From NCBI GenBank assembly GCA_041603535.1, contig JBFIEE010000006.1, positions 21,434-85,433 on the forward strand: a stretch of 64,000 nucleotides of DNA, given 5' to 3'. The notes below the pieces were generated by a model. The model was given only the letters and a program-made list of their open reading frames with translations. It made no database searches and was not told where the DNA came from. Below are positions 1-9,131 of this stretch, one piece after another; position 1 is the stretch's first letter; each line of letters opens with the position of its first letter. Position numbers and translations under genes: made by a program. The stretch comes from HB2-32-21 sp041603535. Lineage in GTDB: Bacteria; Pseudomonadota; Gammaproteobacteria; Pseudomonadales; Porticoccaceae.

Positions 1-313
1 ATGCCCCGAAGTTTCCGGCGCCGTAAAGTTGGCCGATGATGGGTCCGTTGCCCAGTACAATGCCCACTACCAGCATGATCGCGAGGTTGAAGATGGTGCC
101 GCCCAGAGCTACACCGGCCAGGTCATCTGTGCTGGTTCGTCCGGCGATGATGATGTCGGTAATGGTCATCCCGACAATGGCCAGCTGGCCCACGGTAATG
201 GGCAGCGCCAGGCGCACGAGACGCCTGATATCCTGACCGAGGACGTGCCGCTGCAGCAAAGGAGTTGGCACAGTGATATTTTCGCGGTTGATGGAAAGAT
301 GCTGTATTTTCAA
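1..313 (-). CDS. MATE family efflux transporter, N-terminal fragment
   Basis: The reading frame runs off the left edge, so only about the first 104 residues are visible. It has no ATG. It opens after an in-frame stop with TTG at 313 (start K-I-Q-H-L-S); a second candidate is GTG at 271. Neither has a clear Shine-Dalgarno sequence. The visible part contains LVRLALPITVGQLAIVGM, then IIIAGRTSTDDLAGVALGG and a second hydrophobic helix ending GNGPIIGQLYGAG. This matches the first two helices of MATE (NorM/DinF-like) cation-coupled drug or metabolite exporters of the inner membrane. It is divergent from the glutamate-synthase-like gene at 366, with only about 50 bases between them. Substrate cannot be told. 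Family call fairly sure, start uncertain. Confidence 0.75.
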   Translation of the reverse strand, partial: MKIQHLSINRENITVPTPLLQRHVLGQDIRRLVRLALPITVGQLAIVGMTITDIIIAGRTSTDDLAGVALGGTIFNLAIMLVVGIVLGNGPIIGQLYGAGNFGA

Positions 314-365
314 TTATTTTAATGACGGCCACTAGGCGAATCTGTAACTTTAGCGAGGCAATTTG

Positions 366-1889
366 ATGGGAGAGACATGGGTGTCACTGTTAATACTGGT
401 GCTGGAACTTTTCGCGGCACTGGTACTGGCGTTGTTTGTCGCCAGTTTAATCGCATTGGTGCGGATGTATATTGTTGATGTTCGGCAGAAGCAGCATGCC
501 ATTCGCCGGAATTACCCGGTGATCGGCAGGTTTCGATATATTTTTGAACGTCTGGGGCAATTTTTTCGGCAATATTTTTTCGCCCAGGATCAGGAGGAAA
601 TGCCGTTTAATCGCGCGCAACGCTCCTGGGTTTATCGTGCAGCCAAAAATGTTGACGGTACGCTGGCCTTTGGTTCCACGAAAAACACCTATCAGCCGGG
701 CACCGTGTTGTTTGCCTCACACCCTTTCCCCACCCTGGAAGAAGATTGTGTCGAACCTGGCGAGTTCGTCGTTGGGCCCCATTGTCGGCAGCCGTACCGC
801 AGCCGATCCTTTTTCAATATATCGGCGATGAGCTTCGGTGCAATTTCTCGCCCCGCAGTAATAGCTCTGTCGAAGGGTGCGGCCAGGGCGGGTTGCTGGT
901 TGAATACCGGTGAAGGTGGGCTTTCCAGTTATCATCTGGAAGGTGGCTGTGACATCGTTTTTCAGATTGGCACCGCAAAATTTGGGGTGCGTAATGAAGC
1001 AGGTCTGCTGGACGACGCCAAATTGCTCGGTGTGGCGGCGCTGCCTCAGGTAAAAATGATTGAAATTAAAATCAGTCAGGGCGCTAAACCCGGCAAGGGT
1101 GGTATTTTGCCGGGGATCAAGGTTACCGAAGAAATAGCCCGTATACGCAGTATTCCGGTGGGAGAAGACGCGATCAGTCCCAACGGTCATCCAGAGATTC
1201 GCAATGTTGATCAGTTACTTGACAGTATCGTGCACATCCGCGAATTAACCGGCAAGCCTGTTGGTTTCAAAATGGTGGTTGGTGGTACCAGCTTCTTTGA
1301 TGATCTGTGCAGCGCGATTAAGCGTCGGGGCATCAAGGAATCAGCGCCAGATTTCATCACCATCGATAGTGGTGACGGGGGCACTGGTGCGGCACCGCAG
1401 AGCTTGCTGGATCATGTTGGCCTAAATATCAGCGAAACGCTGCCGCTAGTGATTGATAAACTTCGTCAAGAAGGGCTGAAGGACAGGATTGCCGTGGTCG
1501 CCAGCGGCAAGTTAATCACGCCGGTTGATGTTTCATGGGCGCTGTGTGTGGGTGCGGATTTCGTCGTTTCAGCACGTGGCCATATGTTTGCCCTCGGATG
1601 TATCCAGGCCATGCAGTGCAATAAAAATACCTGCCCAACCGGGGTGACTACACATGACCCGGATCTACAAAAGGGTCTGGACCCTACCAATAAGGCTGAA
1701 CGTGTCGCGCACTATGTGGCCAATATGCAAAAGGAAGTGGGTGTCATTGCCCACTCCTGTGGCGTGCGTGAGCCGAGAGAATTGAATCGCAAGCATGCGC
1801 GTATCGTCACCGAGTTTGGCCAATCAGTACCTATGGATGTGTTCTATACCAAAGCCGCGCAGCAGAACCCGCTTTTCCCGCGCACCTGA
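366..1889 (+). CDS. Orphan FMN-binding glutamate synthase-like protein (GltB central-domain family)
   Basis: About 507 residues. A hydrophobic N-terminal helix (about residues 7-30) suggests membrane anchoring. The rest resembles the FMN and 3Fe-4S domain of the glutamate synthase large subunit: FNISAMSFGAIS, GEGGLSSYH, KPGKGGILPG, and the barrel segment ITIDSGDGGTGAAPQSL. A C-x5-C-x4-C pattern (GCIQAMQCNKNTCPTGV) matches the three ligands of the 3Fe-4S cluster. The class II glutamine amidotransferase domain and the GltB C-terminal domain are absent, so it cannot make ammonia from glutamine by itself. Proteins of this stand-alone type are common in proteobacteria, and their reaction is not settled to my knowledge. 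TTG at 363 precedes ATG at 366; ATG is preferred. No gltD-like partner lies nearby. Confidence 0.85.
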   Translation: MGETWVSLLILVLELFAALVLALFVASLIALVRMYIVDVRQKQHAIRRNYPVIGRFRYIFERLGQFFRQYFFAQDQEEMPFNRAQRSWVYRAAKNVDGTLAFGSTKNTYQPGTVLFASHPFPTLEEDCVEPGEFVVGPHCRQPYRSRSFFNISAMSFGAISRPAVIALSKGAARAGCWLNTGEGGLSSYHLEGGCDIVFQIGTAKFGVRNEAGLLDDAKLLGVAALPQVKMIEIKISQGAKPGKGGILPGIKVTEEIARIRSIPVGEDAISPNGHPEIRNVDQLLDSIVHIRELTGKPVGFKMVVGGTSFFDDLCSAIKRRGIKESAPDFITIDSGDGGTGAAPQSLLDHVGLNISETLPLVIDKLRQEGLKDRIAVVASGKLITPVDVSWALCVGADFVVSARGHMFALGCIQAMQCNKNTCPTGVTTHDPDLQKGLDPTNKAERVAHYVANMQKEVGVIAHSCGVREPRELNRKHARIVTEFGQSVPMDVFYTKAAQQNPLFPRT

Positions 1890-2102
1890 ATCCCTTGATC
1901 TTCCGTTTGTACAATAGCTGGGAATTATTTGCCTGATCAGTTCTCTAATGCCTCGGTATCGATAAGCCTGCCTGTGCAGAAGGGTGAGTCCAGAAGGGTG
2001 CGTTCAGGTGGCAGTCCCCGGGCGGCTGAGGTGACCGGCTGGCGTGGCCGAGGCGCACAGCCGCAGTTCCGCTGACAGGACTTTTTTTAAGGGAAGCTTG
2101 CA

Positions 2103-2765
2103 ATGAACACTTTAGTGGCGTGTTACACGACTTTTCATCGCGCGATCCGAAAGCGCTTCACGCATTTGGACGGTATAGCCCCGTTGCTGCTCCGACTGTA
2201 TCTGGCCCCGGTGATGATCGCAGCTGGTTGGCATAAGTTTCAGAATTTTGATGACATGGTGTCCTGGTTTGGTAACGACGACTGGGGTTTGGGCTTGCCA
2301 GCACCGGCATTGATGGTTTTTCTTGCCGCATTTACTGAGTTTGTCGGGGGGTTGGCGTTGTTGATTGGGTTGGCCGTGCGGTGGTTCGCAGTGCCACTAA
2401 TGATCTCCATGGTTGTTGCTGCACTTACTGTGCACTGGCAGCACGGTTGGTTTGCTATTGCACCTGGCAGTCCCGATACCAGCACCGCCAAAGTACTGGC
2501 CAGTATCGGCGTGCCGGCGGCGCGCAGGAGTCTTGAGAACAGCGTTGAGGTCGGCAAGCGTGTCAGCGCAGCCAAGGAGGTGCTTCGAGAGCATGCGAAT
2601 TACAGCTGGCTGACTGAAAAAGGTAATTTTGTCGTGCTAAATAATGGGATTGAATTTGCGGCCACCTATTTTGTCATGTTGTTGAGTTTGCTGTTTATGG
2701 GGGGCGGGCGCTATGTCAGCGTTGACGATTGGCTGAAGCGTATTTTCTGGGAGGCTGGCGATTAG
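2103..2765 (+). CDS. DoxX family integral membrane protein
   Basis: 220 residues with four predicted membrane helices. The first pair carries the DoxX signature: LLLRLYLAPVMIAAGWHKF followed by TEFVGGLALLIGLAVRW. A hydrophilic insert of about 60 residues (roughly 120-180) lies between helices three and four. The C-terminal part, NNGIEFAATYFVMLLSLLF then GGGRYVSVDDWL, is typical of the HvfX-like branch of the family. DoxX proteins are small quinone- or redox-linked membrane proteins and this one's role is unknown. The start follows AAGGGAAGC at a fair distance. A 10-bp direct repeat, CAGAAGGGTG, occurs upstream at 1977-1986 and 1991-2000. Confidence 0.8.
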   Translation: MNTLVACYTTFHRAIRKRFTHLDGIAPLLLRLYLAPVMIAAGWHKFQNFDDMVSWFGNDDWGLGLPAPALMVFLAAFTEFVGGLALLIGLAVRWFAVPLMISMVVAALTVHWQHGWFAIAPGSPDTSTAKVLASIGVPAARRSLENSVEVGKRVSAAKEVLREHANYSWLTEKGNFVVLNNGIEFAATYFVMLLSLLFMGGGRYVSVDDWLKRIFWEAGD

Positions 2766-2901
2766 CGCCCGTCACCGTATCCATTCTGACAGCGTTCCCT
2801 GCAAAGAGGGTTATTTCACGACTGTGTTACAATCCGCCCCTTTTAAATTTTGTGGTGGCTCGCTAGCGTAGCCTGGTGGGTGCCCGACAAGCGGGTTCGG
2901 C

Positions 2902-4245
2902 ATGAGTGAAGAGCAGCAGAAAAATATAGAGCAGGTTACAGAAAAGCCCCGAACGGCGCCCAGAAGGGGGCGGCGAGGTGGCCGCAGCCGTGGTGGCCGT
3001 GGCAAAACCGCGAATGGATGGACGCCGGCACAATTTGTTGTAGAGGCGGAACCTGGCAAGGTTCGTTTTCATGATCTTGATCTTCCGGATGAGCTGATGC
3101 ATGGCATCGCCGATCTGGGTTTCAAATATTGTTCGCCGATCCAGGCCCGTTCGCTGCCCTTCACGCTGCGTGGTCATGATGTGGTTGGCAAGGCGCAGAC
3201 CGGAACCGGTAAGACAGCCGCTTTTCTGTTAACCATTATTGATGATCAGCTAAAAAATCCGATCACGGCTGAGCGTTTTGCCGGTGAGGCCAGGTCACTG
3301 ATTATCGCACCTACCCGCGAATTGGTGATGCAGATCGCCGAAGACGCGCGGGATTTGACTCGCCACACCGACTTGACCGTGCATACCCTGGTTGGCGGCA
3401 TGGACTACGACAAACAGCGTCGTCATTTACACGAAAACCTGTGCGATATCCTGGTTGCGACCCCGGGTCGTTTGCTCGACTTCTGCGGCAGTAACGATGT
3501 CTACCTCGATCAGGTAGAGGTGCTGGTGATCGATGAGGCAGACCGTATGCTCGATATGGGATTTATCCCCCAGGTACGGCGCATTGTCCGCCAGGCACCG
3601 AAGAAGGACTGCCGTCAGACGCTGCTTTTTTCAGCGACGTTCACACCGGAGGTGATCAGTCTCGCCGAGCAATGGACTCACGAGGCGGTAACCCTGGAAA
3701 TTAAGCCTGAGCGAGTTGCAACCGATTCGGTAACCCAGAAAGTCTACATCACTGAAACCCGCCAGAAGTTAGATTTACTGCTGAATATTCTGCGCAGTGA
3801 TGAGGTTGAAAGCGTCATCGTTTTCGCCAATCGCCGCGATCAGTGCCGGCGCCTGCAGGAGCGTTTGGCGCGGCTCGGTTTTGACGTCGGCCTGCTGTCC
3901 GGTGAGGTGGCCCAGAACCGGCGGGTCAGAACCCTGGATGATTTTAAATCGGGAAAAATTAAGGTGTTGGTGGCCACTGACGTCGCCGGGCGCGGCATCC
4001 ATATAGACGGCATCAGTCACGTCATCAACTTCACCTTGCCGGAAGAGCCGGAAGACTATGTGCATCGCATCGGGCGCACCGGTCGTGCTGGCAAAACCGG
4101 CACCTCTATCAGCTTTGCCTGTGAAGACGACGCCTTCCTGCTGGAGCCAATTGAGAAGCTGTTGGGTGAAAAGCTTGATTGCGGCCGTCCGCCTCAGGAG
4201 TTATTGGCTGCTCAGCCCGAACGTCAGGCGTCCAGCCAGAAGTGA
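2902..4245 (+). CDS. rhlB: DEAD-box ATP-dependent RNA helicase, RhlB type
   Basis: 447 residues. A basic Arg/Gly-rich N-terminal tail (about 14-36, RRGRRGGRSRGGRGK) precedes the helicase core. Motifs in order: Q-motif phenylalanine and GFKYCSPIQA, motif I AQTGTGKT, Ia PTRELVMQI, GG, Ib TPGRL, motif II DEAD (VIDEADRML), motif III SAT, then domain two with VFANRR, VATDVAGRGIHIDG and HRIGRTGRAGKTG. The DLDLP opening and overall length fit RhlB, the helicase partner of RNase E in the RNA degradosome. It is followed convergently by cysZ. No strong Shine-Dalgarno sequence is visible before the ATG. Confidence 0.88.
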   Translation: MSEEQQKNIEQVTEKPRTAPRRGRRGGRSRGGRGKTANGWTPAQFVVEAEPGKVRFHDLDLPDELMHGIADLGFKYCSPIQARSLPFTLRGHDVVGKAQTGTGKTAAFLLTIIDDQLKNPITAERFAGEARSLIIAPTRELVMQIAEDARDLTRHTDLTVHTLVGGMDYDKQRRHLHENLCDILVATPGRLLDFCGSNDVYLDQVEVLVIDEADRMLDMGFIPQVRRIVRQAPKKDCRQTLLFSATFTPEVISLAEQWTHEAVTLEIKPERVATDSVTQKVYITETRQKLDLLLNILRSDEVESVIVFANRRDQCRRLQERLARLGFDVGLLSGEVAQNRRVRTLDDFKSGKIKVLVATDVAGRGIHIDGISHVINFTLPEEPEDYVHRIGRTGRAGKTGTSISFACEDDAFLLEPIEKLLGEKLDCGRPPQELLAAQPERQASSQK

Positions 4246-4282
4246 TTCCCTGAGGGGTGACTCGCGGGGTTAGTCAGTTGGT

Positions 4283-5047
4283 TTAATGGACGGGTTTTGT
4301 CGGCACCGGTGCCGGATGTTGCGTAGCGAACTCCCTCAACCAGAGAGAGGTGGCGCCGGTTACCGCTGCAGGTAGCACCAGCAGATTGATCAGTGGTATG
4401 GATGTCCCCAGTAACACGAATCCCCCAAAAGTGGTTGTCAGTTGCCGCTTTTTTTTGACCTCTTCACGAAGTTTATCGAAGGTGACCTGATTGTTGTCGG
4501 CCGGATAATCAAGATACTGCAGGGACAGCGACCACGCGCCCCATAAAAATGCGATAAATGGTGCGAGCAGATTCAGGGCGGGAAGCAAAGATAGCACCAG
4601 GCACAGCAACAAAACGGCGATGATTCGCGGCGTAAAATACAACAGTTTGCGGAGTTCCCGGACAAAGGCGCGACCCGCAATCAGTCTGGCGTCTTGCCAT
4701 GTTAGTGGTTGTTCGTTGATCGTCCCTGTCAATACTTGCTGAGTGCGCTCCGCTAGCAGGCCATAAAATGGCGACGCGATGAGATTGGCAATGATGGCAA
4801 AGGTATAGCCGTAGACCAGTATCAGCAGCAGCGCGAACAGCGCCCACACCAGCCACACGATAAAGCCCAGCCAGTCCGGCAGCCAACCGGTGAGGCCGCT
4901 AAGCAGGCCGTTAAACTGCTCAATGGCGATAAAAGTAATCCCGACAAAGAGCAGGATGTTGATCAGTAAGGGAATAATGACCCACATTCTGATCCCCGGC
5001 CTGGTCAACAGGGTAAAACCTTTGAAAAAGTGATTGAGTCCTGTCAT
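4283..5047 (-). CDS. cysZ: Sulfate transporter CysZ
   Basis: 254 residues, close to the usual CysZ length. The N-terminal GLNHFFKGFTLLTRPGIRMW and the first hydrophobic segment VIIPLLINILLFVGITF are characteristic, as are ANLIASPFYGLLAERTQ and the second helical hairpin near residues 140-175. CysZ mediates sulfate uptake across the inner membrane for cysteine synthesis. A GAGGCAG stretch upstream of the ATG can serve as the ribosome binding site. The gene is convergent with rhlB and divergent from the CoA-transferase gene at 5158. No cysteine-synthesis gene is adjacent. Confidence 0.88.
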   Translation of the reverse strand: MTGLNHFFKGFTLLTRPGIRMWVIIPLLINILLFVGITFIAIEQFNGLLSGLTGWLPDWLGFIVWLVWALFALLLILVYGYTFAIIANLIASPFYGLLAERTQQVLTGTINEQPLTWQDARLIAGRAFVRELRKLLYFTPRIIAVLLLCLVLSLLPALNLLAPFIAFLWGAWSLSLQYLDYPADNNQVTFDKLREEVKKKRQLTTTFGGFVLLGTSIPLINLLVLPAAVTGATSLWLREFATQHPAPVPTKPVH

Positions 5048-5157
5048 GGGTTGATTTTACTGCCTCTGCAACGATGCTTTTTCGACAATGACTTTGCTTA
5101 GTGGGATGACGGGTGACAGAATACGCTCCCATCAAATTTCTGGTAACCCATTACATC

Positions 5158-6357
5158 ATGAATAAGGCATTGGCCGGACTGCGAATTCTCGATCTCACCC
5201 ACATGTTATCGGGCCCGTTCGGCACCATGACGTTGGCAGACCTGGGCGCTGAAGTGATCAAGGTGGAGCCTCTGGAAGGTGAGCGTACCCGCCGCCTCCT
5301 CGCCGAGGATCCGAGGTATTCGATAGACGGTATGGGCGCCTATATGATCAATCTCAACCGTAATAAGAAGAGTGTGGTCATTGATCTAAAAAGTGAGCGG
5401 GGTCGGCAGCTTTTTTATGAGCTGGTCAAAAAGGCCGATATGGTTTTCGATAATTTCAGCGTTGGCGTTACGGTCAAACTCGGTATTGATTATGAGCGCC
5501 TAAGCGCCGTTAACCCGCGCATTATCACTTGTTCGGTTACCGGTTTTGGCTCCCAGGGCCCTGGCAAAAACCGCACCGCCTTCGATCAGGTGGTGCAGGC
5601 CTATGGCGGCAACATGTCCATTACCGGCGATGACGCAGATCACCCGATGCGCGCCGGTTTACCCATCGGCGATCTTGGTGGCGCGCTATTTGCCATGGTC
5701 GGTGTGTTAACAGCGTTGTATGAACGCGATCGTAGCGGGAGAGGCCAACATGTGGATATTTCCATGCTCGACGGTCAGATTGCCATGCTCAGTTATATGG
5801 CGACGATGTATTTTATGTCCGGGGAGGATCCAGAACCAATTGGCAATTCTCATTTTGTTCACGTGCCCTATAACAGCTTTAAAACCAGTGACGGTTTTAT
5901 CGTGATTGCCGTTATTTTCGATCATTTCTGGCAGGGTTTGCTCAAGGTGCTGGATTGTCATGATCTGGTTAAACCGGCGTATGACCATCAGCCGGGCCGT
6001 CTTGCCGACAAAGCCTATATCGAACGACGGGTTGGCGATATATTCGCCACCAACACCTCTGCCCACTGGTTGGCGCTACTGGAAGCCGAGCGTATACCCT
6101 GTGCCCCGGTCAATACCTTTAGTCAGGCGCTGGCGGACAGCCAGGTGAAATACCGCAATATGGTGGTCGATGTTAGTCACCCAAACGGCAAAATCACCCA
6201 GGCCCCAGGTAACCCGGTAAAGTTATCCCGCAGTAATGAAGAGCATTTCGCACCCGCTCCGCTGCTGGGTCAACACACTGATGCGGTGCTTGGCGAACTG
6301 CTCGACCTGGACGGCGCCGAGCTGGCCCGCTTACGCGCTGAGAAGATCATTGCTTAG
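5158..6357 (+). CDS. CaiB/BaiF class III CoA-transferase
   Basis: About 399 residues from ATG at 5158. A GTG at 5113 would add 15 residues that do not resemble the family start; MNKALAGLRILDLTHMLSGP is the normal opening. Family features: GAEVIKVEPLEGERTR, a DNFS segment where the subunits interlock, SVTGFGSQGPGKNRTAFDQ, and IGDLGGALFA, which contains the aspartate expected to form the acyl-anhydride intermediate. Class III enzymes move CoA between carboxylic acids. The acids used here are unknown, although the aldehyde dehydrogenase just downstream suggests a shared catabolic route. The 309-base gap between the two genes argues against a tight operon. Confidence 0.85.
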   Translation: MNKALAGLRILDLTHMLSGPFGTMTLADLGAEVIKVEPLEGERTRRLLAEDPRYSIDGMGAYMINLNRNKKSVVIDLKSERGRQLFYELVKKADMVFDNFSVGVTVKLGIDYERLSAVNPRIITCSVTGFGSQGPGKNRTAFDQVVQAYGGNMSITGDDADHPMRAGLPIGDLGGALFAMVGVLTALYERDRSGRGQHVDISMLDGQIAMLSYMATMYFMSGEDPEPIGNSHFVHVPYNSFKTSDGFIVIAVIFDHFWQGLLKVLDCHDLVKPAYDHQPGRLADKAYIERRVGDIFATNTSAHWLALLEAERIPCAPVNTFSQALADSQVKYRNMVVDVSHPNGKITQAPGNPVKLSRSNEEHFAPAPLLGQHTDAVLGELLDLDGAELARLRAEKIIA

Positions 6358-6666
6358 CTTCCAGTCTCAATAATCCAGCGGTTGGATCCCCGCAGCGCTG
6401 TTCACAACGCTGGACCGGACAATTTTCCAGGTATCGCTGGCACCTCGGCGCATTTGATTTTCGGCTCGTACTCCGTTGTGGGCAGGCCTGCATGGGAAAG
6501 CAGACCTCACGTCACGGCGATACCCTGTGCCGTCCGTGCTATAACTAAAACAAGTCCGTAGGGTATTGCTGCAGAAGCAGTAAGCTGCGGAATTGTTTTT
6601 AGCCTGATAAAGTTTGTCGGCGAACCAAATATCGGGCAGGATTACTTTAAAACTGGACAGTGGGGG
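6358..6666. other. Intergenic region, 309 bases
   Basis: This lies between the CoA-transferase and aldehyde dehydrogenase genes. I see no convincing coding frame; the minus-strand frame across it runs into the dehydrogenase gene and has no recognisable protein. A short CTGC/GCAG inverted repeat occurs near 6490-6510. The region probably holds the dehydrogenase promoter, but I cannot place its elements. Confidence 0.4.
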
Positions 6667-6672
6667 ATGGTG

Positions 6673-8091
6673 ATGAGAGTACAGCAGAAGTTCTATATTA
6701 ACGGCAAGTGGGTTGATCCGGTTGGCACTGAAACCCTTGAAGTAGTCAACGCCTCGACGGAAGAGGTGATGGGAACGGTGCCTGCCGGCGCTGTAGAAGA
6801 TGCTAACCGTGCGGTTGAAGCGGCGGCGGCAGCCTTTGAAACCTGGGGTATGACCACGCCGCAGGAACGGCAGGGTTATTTGAAAAAGTTGCATGCAGCC
6901 ATGTCAGCGCGACAGGATGAGCTGGGCGAGGTCATGGCCGGAGAAGTCGGTATGCCCCTTGGCATGGCCAGGGCCATCCAGGCGGGATTGCCTGTTCAGA
7001 GCGTCGCCAATTTCATAAAAATACTGGATACCTACCAGTTTGAAGACAGGATAGATAATTCCGATATCATCAAGGAGCCGGTCGGGGTGGTGGCCTGCAT
7101 CACCCCCTGGAACTATCCCCTGCACCAGATTATGGCCAAGGTAAGCCCGGCATTGGCGGCGGGTTGTACGGTGATAGTTAAACCCAGTGAAGTCGCGCCG
7201 CTCACCGCTTTTATGCTGGCCGAGATGGTCGATGAAGCCGGTTTTCCACCGGGGGTGGTTAACATCCTTACCGGCGTTGGCGCAGTGGTCGGCGAGGCGC
7301 TGGCAAGCCACCCAAAGGTCGACATGGTGTCGTTTACCGGTTCCACTCGCGCCGGTAAGCGCGTTGCTCAGCTGGCCGCCGATACGGTAAAACGCGTAGT
7401 GGTCGAGCTTGGGGGCAAGTCTGCTTCGGTCATTCTTGATGATGCCGACCTGGACAATGCGGTGCGCGGGACTGTCAATGATTGCTACTTTAACAGTGGC
7501 CAGACCTGCGCCGCCCATACCCGCATGCTGGTGCCGGAAGCTCAGTACGAAAGGGCTGCCAAACGTGCAGTCGAAGTGGCGCAAAGCCTGGCCCTTGGCG
7601 CGTCCGATGACCCCGCTGCCAAACTGGGGCCGCTGATCTCTAAAGTTCAGCAGGAGCGAGTGCGTAGCTACATCAGCAAAGGCGTCGAAGAAGGTGCGGA
7701 GCTGTTGTGTGGTGGGCCAGAACAACCAGAAAACTTGCCGAAAGGGTTTTTCGTGAAACCAACCGTATTTGGCCGAGTCAGGGAAGATATGACCATCGCT
7801 CAGGAGGAAATCTTTGGGCCGGTGCTGAGCATTATTCCTTACAAAGACGAAGAAGACGCTATTCGTATCGCCAATGGTACGGTCTATGGCCTGTCCAGCG
7901 GTGTGTGGTCGAATGATAAGGATCACGCCAGAAAAGTTGCCCGACGCCTGCGTAGCGGTAATGTCATTATTAATGGTGGCGGTTTTAATATGATGGCCCC
8001 GTTCGGGGGTTACAAACAGTCCGGTAACGGCCGTGAACATGGGCCTTATGCCCTGGACGACTATCTGGAAGTTAAAGCGCTACAAATGTAA
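6673..8091 (+). CDS. NAD(P)-dependent aldehyde dehydrogenase
   Basis: 472 residues from ATG at 6673. GGGGG directly abuts the earlier ATG at 6667 and is better spaced for the one at 6673. Domains are those of the ALDH superfamily: PWNYPLHQI and KPSEVAPLTA in the cofactor fold, FTGSTRAGKRV, the general-base glutamate in VVELGGKS, and the catalytic cysteine in NSGQTCAAHTR (about Cys279). EEIFGPVLSIIPY and the C-terminal GGYKQSGNGREHG are also present. It oxidises an aldehyde to the acid; substrate unknown. The neighbouring CoA-transferase could then activate that acid. Length and motifs are complete. Confidence 0.88.
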   Translation: MRVQQKFYINGKWVDPVGTETLEVVNASTEEVMGTVPAGAVEDANRAVEAAAAAFETWGMTTPQERQGYLKKLHAAMSARQDELGEVMAGEVGMPLGMARAIQAGLPVQSVANFIKILDTYQFEDRIDNSDIIKEPVGVVACITPWNYPLHQIMAKVSPALAAGCTVIVKPSEVAPLTAFMLAEMVDEAGFPPGVVNILTGVGAVVGEALASHPKVDMVSFTGSTRAGKRVAQLAADTVKRVVVELGGKSASVILDDADLDNAVRGTVNDCYFNSGQTCAAHTRMLVPEAQYERAAKRAVEVAQSLALGASDDPAAKLGPLISKVQQERVRSYISKGVEEGAELLCGGPEQPENLPKGFFVKPTVFGRVREDMTIAQEEIFGPVLSIIPYKDEEDAIRIANGTVYGLSSGVWSNDKDHARKVARRLRSGNVIINGGGFNMMAPFGGYKQSGNGREHGPYALDDYLEVKALQM

Positions 8092-8389
8092 CGCGGCTTC
8101 GGTGGGGTCACGCCGTGCATGCAGTCAAATCCTACGTGCAGTCAGACCCTGCATGAGGTCAAACCCTGTATGAGGTCAAACTCCATGTGAGGTCAAATTC
8201 TGCGTGCGGCCAGGCCCTGAACTATCGCACAGCGAGGTGTCGGGCAGAAGCGTGTGATTCAGGGGGCAGCCGAGTTGGCGGCGTAAAACTGTTTGCCAGT
8301 TCGCTCGGCGCTTGCGCCACGGCGTGTTACCGATATGAACGGGGCAGGGCGAGACGCCAACAATAACCAATAAAGCTTGTGAGAACTGT
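8092..8389. other. Intergenic region holding the 17-bp repeat array
   Basis: 298 bases separate the aldehyde dehydrogenase from the next gene. The first half is the tandem array annotated separately. The second half, 8222-8389, shows no gene. It must carry the translation signals of the membrane protein at 8390, but no strong Shine-Dalgarno sequence is visible. Confidence 0.5.
8103..8221. repeat. Seven tandem copies of a 17-bp repeat
   Basis: Seven head-to-tail units of exactly 17 bases begin at 8103, 8120, 8137, 8154, 8171, 8188 and 8205. The consensus is close to TGAGGTCAAACCCTGYR. The central units are most alike and the outer ones are degenerate. There are no spacers, so this is not a CRISPR array, and 17 is not a multiple of three, so it is unlikely to be coding. 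It starts 12 bases after the aldehyde dehydrogenase stop codon. Confidence 0.85.
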
Positions 8390-9091
8390 ATGACTACAAA
8401 ATCCCAGTTGTTTTGTGCCTGGTGCGGCGTTGGCTTTGTGGCCTTATTTACCCTGGGGTGGTGGCTTATCGCCAACTACGTGCCGCCGATGTCGCCGACC
8501 CTGACCGCCGCCGAAGTGGCGGCTTTCTACCAGAACAATACCAACACCATTCGCTTCGGGTTAATGTTAACCATGATCAGTGCGGCGCTCACTGCGCCCT
8601 GGGTGGCCGTTATCGCCGTGCAGTTGCAGCGTATCGAGGGCGAGTTCCCGGTGCTGACCTACGCCCAACTGGTCGCTGGTGCCGTTGGTATTGTCGTGCT
8701 GTTACTGCCCCCGTTAATCTGGACCACGGTGGCATTCCGTCCAGATCGGGACCCCGAGTTAATGTTACTGATGAACGATTTTGGCTGGCTACTGTTTATC
8801 ATGACGTTCTCGCCAGCATTTATTCAAAACCTGGTGATTGCCCTGGCGATTTTTTCCGACCAGGGCGCGGTGCCCGTATTCCCCCGCTGGCTTGCTTACT
8901 TCAATATCTGGGTCGCCATTTTGTTCATTCCCGGCGGCTTGATTACTTTTTTTAAAGCGGGTCCCTTTGCCTGGAACGGTTTGCTGGCATTCTGGTTGCC
9001 GCTGATTATTTTTTTCGCCTGGTTTTTGGTGATGTTTCTGGCGCTACTCAAGACTATAAAGGCGCATTCCAATACGGCGCAGACGGCCTGA
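8390..9091 (+). CDS. Six-helix integral membrane protein of unknown function
   Basis: 233 residues. I count six hydrophobic segments, near residues 7-32, 55-77, 88-112, 125-150, 163-185 and 190-222. The loop after the first helix reads PPMSPTLTAAEVAAFYQNN and may face the periplasm. I do not recognise the family with confidence. The gene is followed 40 bases later by a NorE-like and then a NorF-like gene on the same strand, so it may belong to the same transcription unit and to a respiratory or redox membrane complex. That link is inferred from position only. Confidence 0.65.
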   Translation: MTTKSQLFCAWCGVGFVALFTLGWWLIANYVPPMSPTLTAAEVAAFYQNNTNTIRFGLMLTMISAALTAPWVAVIAVQLQRIEGEFPVLTYAQLVAGAVGIVVLLLPPLIWTTVAFRPDRDPELMLLMNDFGWLLFIMTFSPAFIQNLVIALAIFSDQGAVPVFPRWLAYFNIWVAILFIPGGLITFFKAGPFAWNGLLAFWLPLIIFFAWFLVMFLALLKTIKAHSNTAQTA

Positions 9092-9131
9092 TGCCAACCT
9101 GCCTGTCCAGGTAGGCGCCAGGCGCTCTATC

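Noticed and set aside
6904..8040. A 378-codon open frame on the minus strand inside the aldehyde dehydrogenase gene
   Set aside because: It lies wholly antisense to a gene with complete ALDH motifs, and its translation resembles no protein family. Such long shadows are common in GC-rich codon usage.
8103..8221. CRISPR array
   Set aside because: The units are contiguous 17-mers without spacers, and no cas gene is present.
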